Below, piece after piece: positions 14,753-16,408 of a stretch of 16,408 bases of DNA. A program made the translations under genes and the position numbers. Origin of the DNA: an uncultured Collinsella sp. (GTDB lineage: Bacteria; Actinomycetota; Coriobacteriia; Coriobacteriales; Coriobacteriaceae); contig CATZKS010000040.1 in the NCBI GenBank assembly GCA_958421035.1, forward strand, positions 1 to 16,408, read 5' to 3'. Positions within the stretch are counted from its first letter, which is position 1. Every line of letters begins with the position of its first letter. The notes under the pieces were generated by a model. The model was not told the origin of the DNA. It was given only the letters and a program-made list of their open reading frames with translations, and did not search any database.

Positions 14753-15544
14753 ATGACCGAACGTTCCCGGAGCGGCAAGACCGCTTGGGACAAGGAGAAA
14801 ACCCGCGAGCTGTTTCGTCGCTACAAGGAGACCGGTGATCCGGACGCCCGTGAGCAGCTCGTCATGTCCCATATGAACCTGGTAAGGTTTCTTGCCAACA
14901 AATTTAAGAATCGCGGCGAGCCGCTCGACGACCTCATGCAGGTCGGCTATCTGGGTTTGCTCAAGGCTATCGACCGCTTTGACCCCGAGCGCGGACTCGA
15001 GTTCACGACGTTTGCGACACCCACTATCCTGGGCGAGATCAAACGCCATTTCCGCGACAAGGGCTGGAGCGTGCGCGTACCGCGTCGTCTGCAGGAGCTC
15101 TCGGCCAAGGTCAACCAGGCTACTGACAAACTTACCAACGAGCTGCAGCGTTCGCCCAAGGTTGAGGAGATCGCTGAGTATCTAGATGTGACTGTCGATG
15201 AGGTCCTCGAGGCTATGGAATCGTCTTCGGCCTATACCTCGGTGCCCATCGAGGCTCCTGGTGCGTCCGATTCCGACGATGCGCCCTCGATTCTCGACCG
15301 TTACGCCGACGATGACAACGAGCTCGACTTCACCGATGACCGCCTGGTGATCGAGGAAGCCATCCGCGATTTCTCGCCGCGCGAGCGCGAGGTGATTGAG
15401 CTGCGCTTTGTGAAGGGCATGACCCAGATCGAGATTGCCAAGAAGCTGGGCATCTCGCAGGTGCAGGTTTCGCGTCTGCTGCGCCGCACGCTTAAGAAGA
15501 TTCAGGACAAGATCGACCCCGACGGAGTGATGATTCGTTCATGA
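14753..15544 (+). CDS. SigB/SigF/SigG-family RNA polymerase sigma factor
   Basis: This alternative sigma factor (263 residues) directs RNA polymerase to a special promoter set, usually for stress or development. Region 2 is clear (about 36-110): VMSHMNLVRFLANKF, LDDLMQVGYLGLLKAIDRFDP, FTTFATPTILGEIKRHFRDKGW and the VRVPRRLQEL end. Region 3 covers about 111-165, with SPKVEEIAEYLDVTVDEV. Region 4 is at about 201-252, with the helix-turn-helix MTQIEIAKKLGISQVQVSRLLRR. Region 1 is absent, as is usual for this group. The ATG lies one base after the anti-sigma stop, with AAGGCGG (14737-14743) 9 bases before it, and the stop overlaps the next start by ATGA. In this family activity is normally held in check by the protein encoded just upstream. 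Confidence 0.94.
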   Translation: MTERSRSGKTAWDKEKTRELFRRYKETGDPDAREQLVMSHMNLVRFLANKFKNRGEPLDDLMQVGYLGLLKAIDRFDPERGLEFTTFATPTILGEIKRHFRDKGWSVRVPRRLQELSAKVNQATDKLTNELQRSPKVEEIAEYLDVTVDEVLEAMESSSAYTSVPIEAPGASDSDDAPSILDRYADDDNELDFTDDRLVIEEAIRDFSPREREVIELRFVKGMTQIEIAKKLGISQVQVSRLLRRTLKKIQDKIDPDGVMIRS

Positions 15545-16408
15545 GTGAGCACCCCCAACAAACCGATCGCGTGCTGCGCGACACCCGCATTCTGACGCTG
15601 CGCATTTGGGCTGTTGTCGGCTGCATTGTCATCGCCGCTGTCATCTTTAACCTTATGGGCATCCTGGCACCGGTTATTGAGTTTCTTGCCGTCGGTTCCA
15701 TCATTGCTTTTGTGATGTCCCCGATCACCAACTGGCTCGAGCACCATGGCGTGAATCGCGGCATCGGTTCGCTTGTCGCGCTTATTGTTGTTGTTGCCGT
15801 GCTCGTCGGTGTCGTTTGCATCTTGTCGCCGATTCTCTTTGGTCAGATCATGGAAGTCCTGAGCCGCCTGCCCGAGCAGCTTCGTGTTGCGGGTGGCGAT
15901 CTCAATGAGATGATCTCGCATGCCAAGACGCTCAACAACACGCCGCTCAAGGAGTATTTGGACGATAATCTTTCGTCCCTGGTTACCGTGGCATCGAAGT
16001 ATGTGTCTCAGATTGCTGCCGAGCTTGGTCGCGGTGTGTTCCCGCTCATCACCAATACGGCCTCGCAGTTGTTCGTGATCTTCCTTGGTCTGGTGCTTGC
16101 CTACTGGATGGCCTGCGACTACCCTCGCATGCATCACGAGATTTGCACCATCATCGGTCAGGAGAAGGAGACCTCGTACCGCTTTATGGTCGCCATCCTT
16201 TCTCGCTCTGTCGGCGGCTACATGCGCGGTATGGTCGTGACGTCCATCTGCGGTGGTTTCCTCGCCTTTATCGGTTTTATGATCATCGGTCATCCGTATG
16301 CGGCGCTCATGGCTATCTTTACCGGCATCATGCATTTGGTTCCGGTCGTCGGTCCCTGGGTGAGCGCAGCAATCGCCACGGTACTCGGTTTCATGTTCGG
16401 CCCCATGT
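15541..16408 (+). CDS. AI-2E family membrane protein (partial, runs off the right edge)
   Basis: 289 residues are visible; the family is usually about 350-400. After a short charged N-terminus come hydrophobic helices at about 21-45 and 46-60, then about 73-97, a soluble helical stretch (about 98-160), and further helices to the window end. GGYMRGMVVTSICGGFLAFIGFMIIGHPYAALMAIFTGIMHLVPVVGPW (about 225-273) is the core signature of this family. Members have been linked to export of autoinducer-2 (TqsA) or to ion transport in other bacteria; what this one moves cannot be told. The start ATG overlaps the sigma stop (ATGA), so the two are translationally coupled. Functional connection with the sigma factor is suggested only by this linkage. 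Confidence 0.9.
   Translation, partial: MSEHPQQTDRVLRDTRILTLRIWAVVGCIVIAAVIFNLMGILAPVIEFLAVGSIIAFVMSPITNWLEHHGVNRGIGSLVALIVVVAVLVGVVCILSPILFGQIMEVLSRLPEQLRVAGGDLNEMISHAKTLNNTPLKEYLDDNLSSLVTVASKYVSQIAAELGRGVFPLITNTASQLFVIFLGLVLAYWMACDYPRMHHEICTIIGQEKETSYRFMVAILSRSVGGYMRGMVVTSICGGFLAFIGFMIIGHPYAALMAIFTGIMHLVPVVGPWVSAAIATVLGFMFGPM

Noticed and set aside
1..16408. tRNA, rRNA, CRISPR array, insertion sequence or phage genes
   Set aside because: None seen. There are no regularly spaced direct repeats, no transposase or integrase reading frame, and no tRNA-like cloverleaf apart from the T-box and the ileS 3' rod, which do not fit a tRNA.

Overview
This 16.4 kb window is compact, GC-rich bacterial chromosome with short gaps and many overlapping stop/start codons. 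The best guess is a Coriobacteriia actinomycete, probably Collinsella or a close relative. The reasons are an ileS gene under a T-box leader, the divergent FtsH type with HEIGH in its zinc motif, the high-GC codon use, and an actinobacterial-style SigB-family sigma operon. The species is inference; no marker in the window proves it.

Layout from left to right: (1) 77-324, minus strand: a broken cobO gene (corrinoid adenosyltransferase). Its first ~25 codons and last ~55 codons survive, the middle is gone, and the two parts are in different frames. (2) ftsH, plus strand, behind a sequence that looks like a SigB-type promoter, closed by a strong terminator. (3) A DUF523 gene, plus strand, converging on a GldA-like dehydrogenase, minus strand, with a two-way terminator between them. 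(4) A divergent promoter region leading into an isoleucine T-box riboswitch (about 4121-4420) and ileS. (5) A 240-base gap holding two striking hairpins, then lspA and an RluA/RluD-family pseudouridine synthase gene joined by an overlapping stop/start. (6) A processive GT2 glycosyltransferase gene with its own terminator, a minimal prepilin peptidase gene, a dGTPase-like HD-domain gene, and rarA. (7) A tightly overlapped operon: a DUF948 membrane/coiled-coil protein, an RsbW-like protein that has lost the recognisable ATP-binding residues, a SigB/SigF-family sigma factor, and an AI-2E-family membrane protein that runs off the right edge.

Most genes are housekeeping: membrane protein quality control (FtsH), isoleucyl-tRNA charging, lipoprotein maturation (LspA), rRNA modification, dNTP balance (Dgt) and replication-fork rescue (RarA). 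The most interesting unit is the last operon. It is built like a partner-switching stress-sigma locus, but no anti-anti-sigma factor is visible, the presumed anti-sigma factor lacks kinase residues, and a membrane-anchored coiled-coil protein overlaps it upstream. The possible SigB-type promoter before ftsH offers a candidate target of this sigma factor in the same window. No transposons, phage genes, CRISPR arrays, tRNAs or rRNAs were seen.
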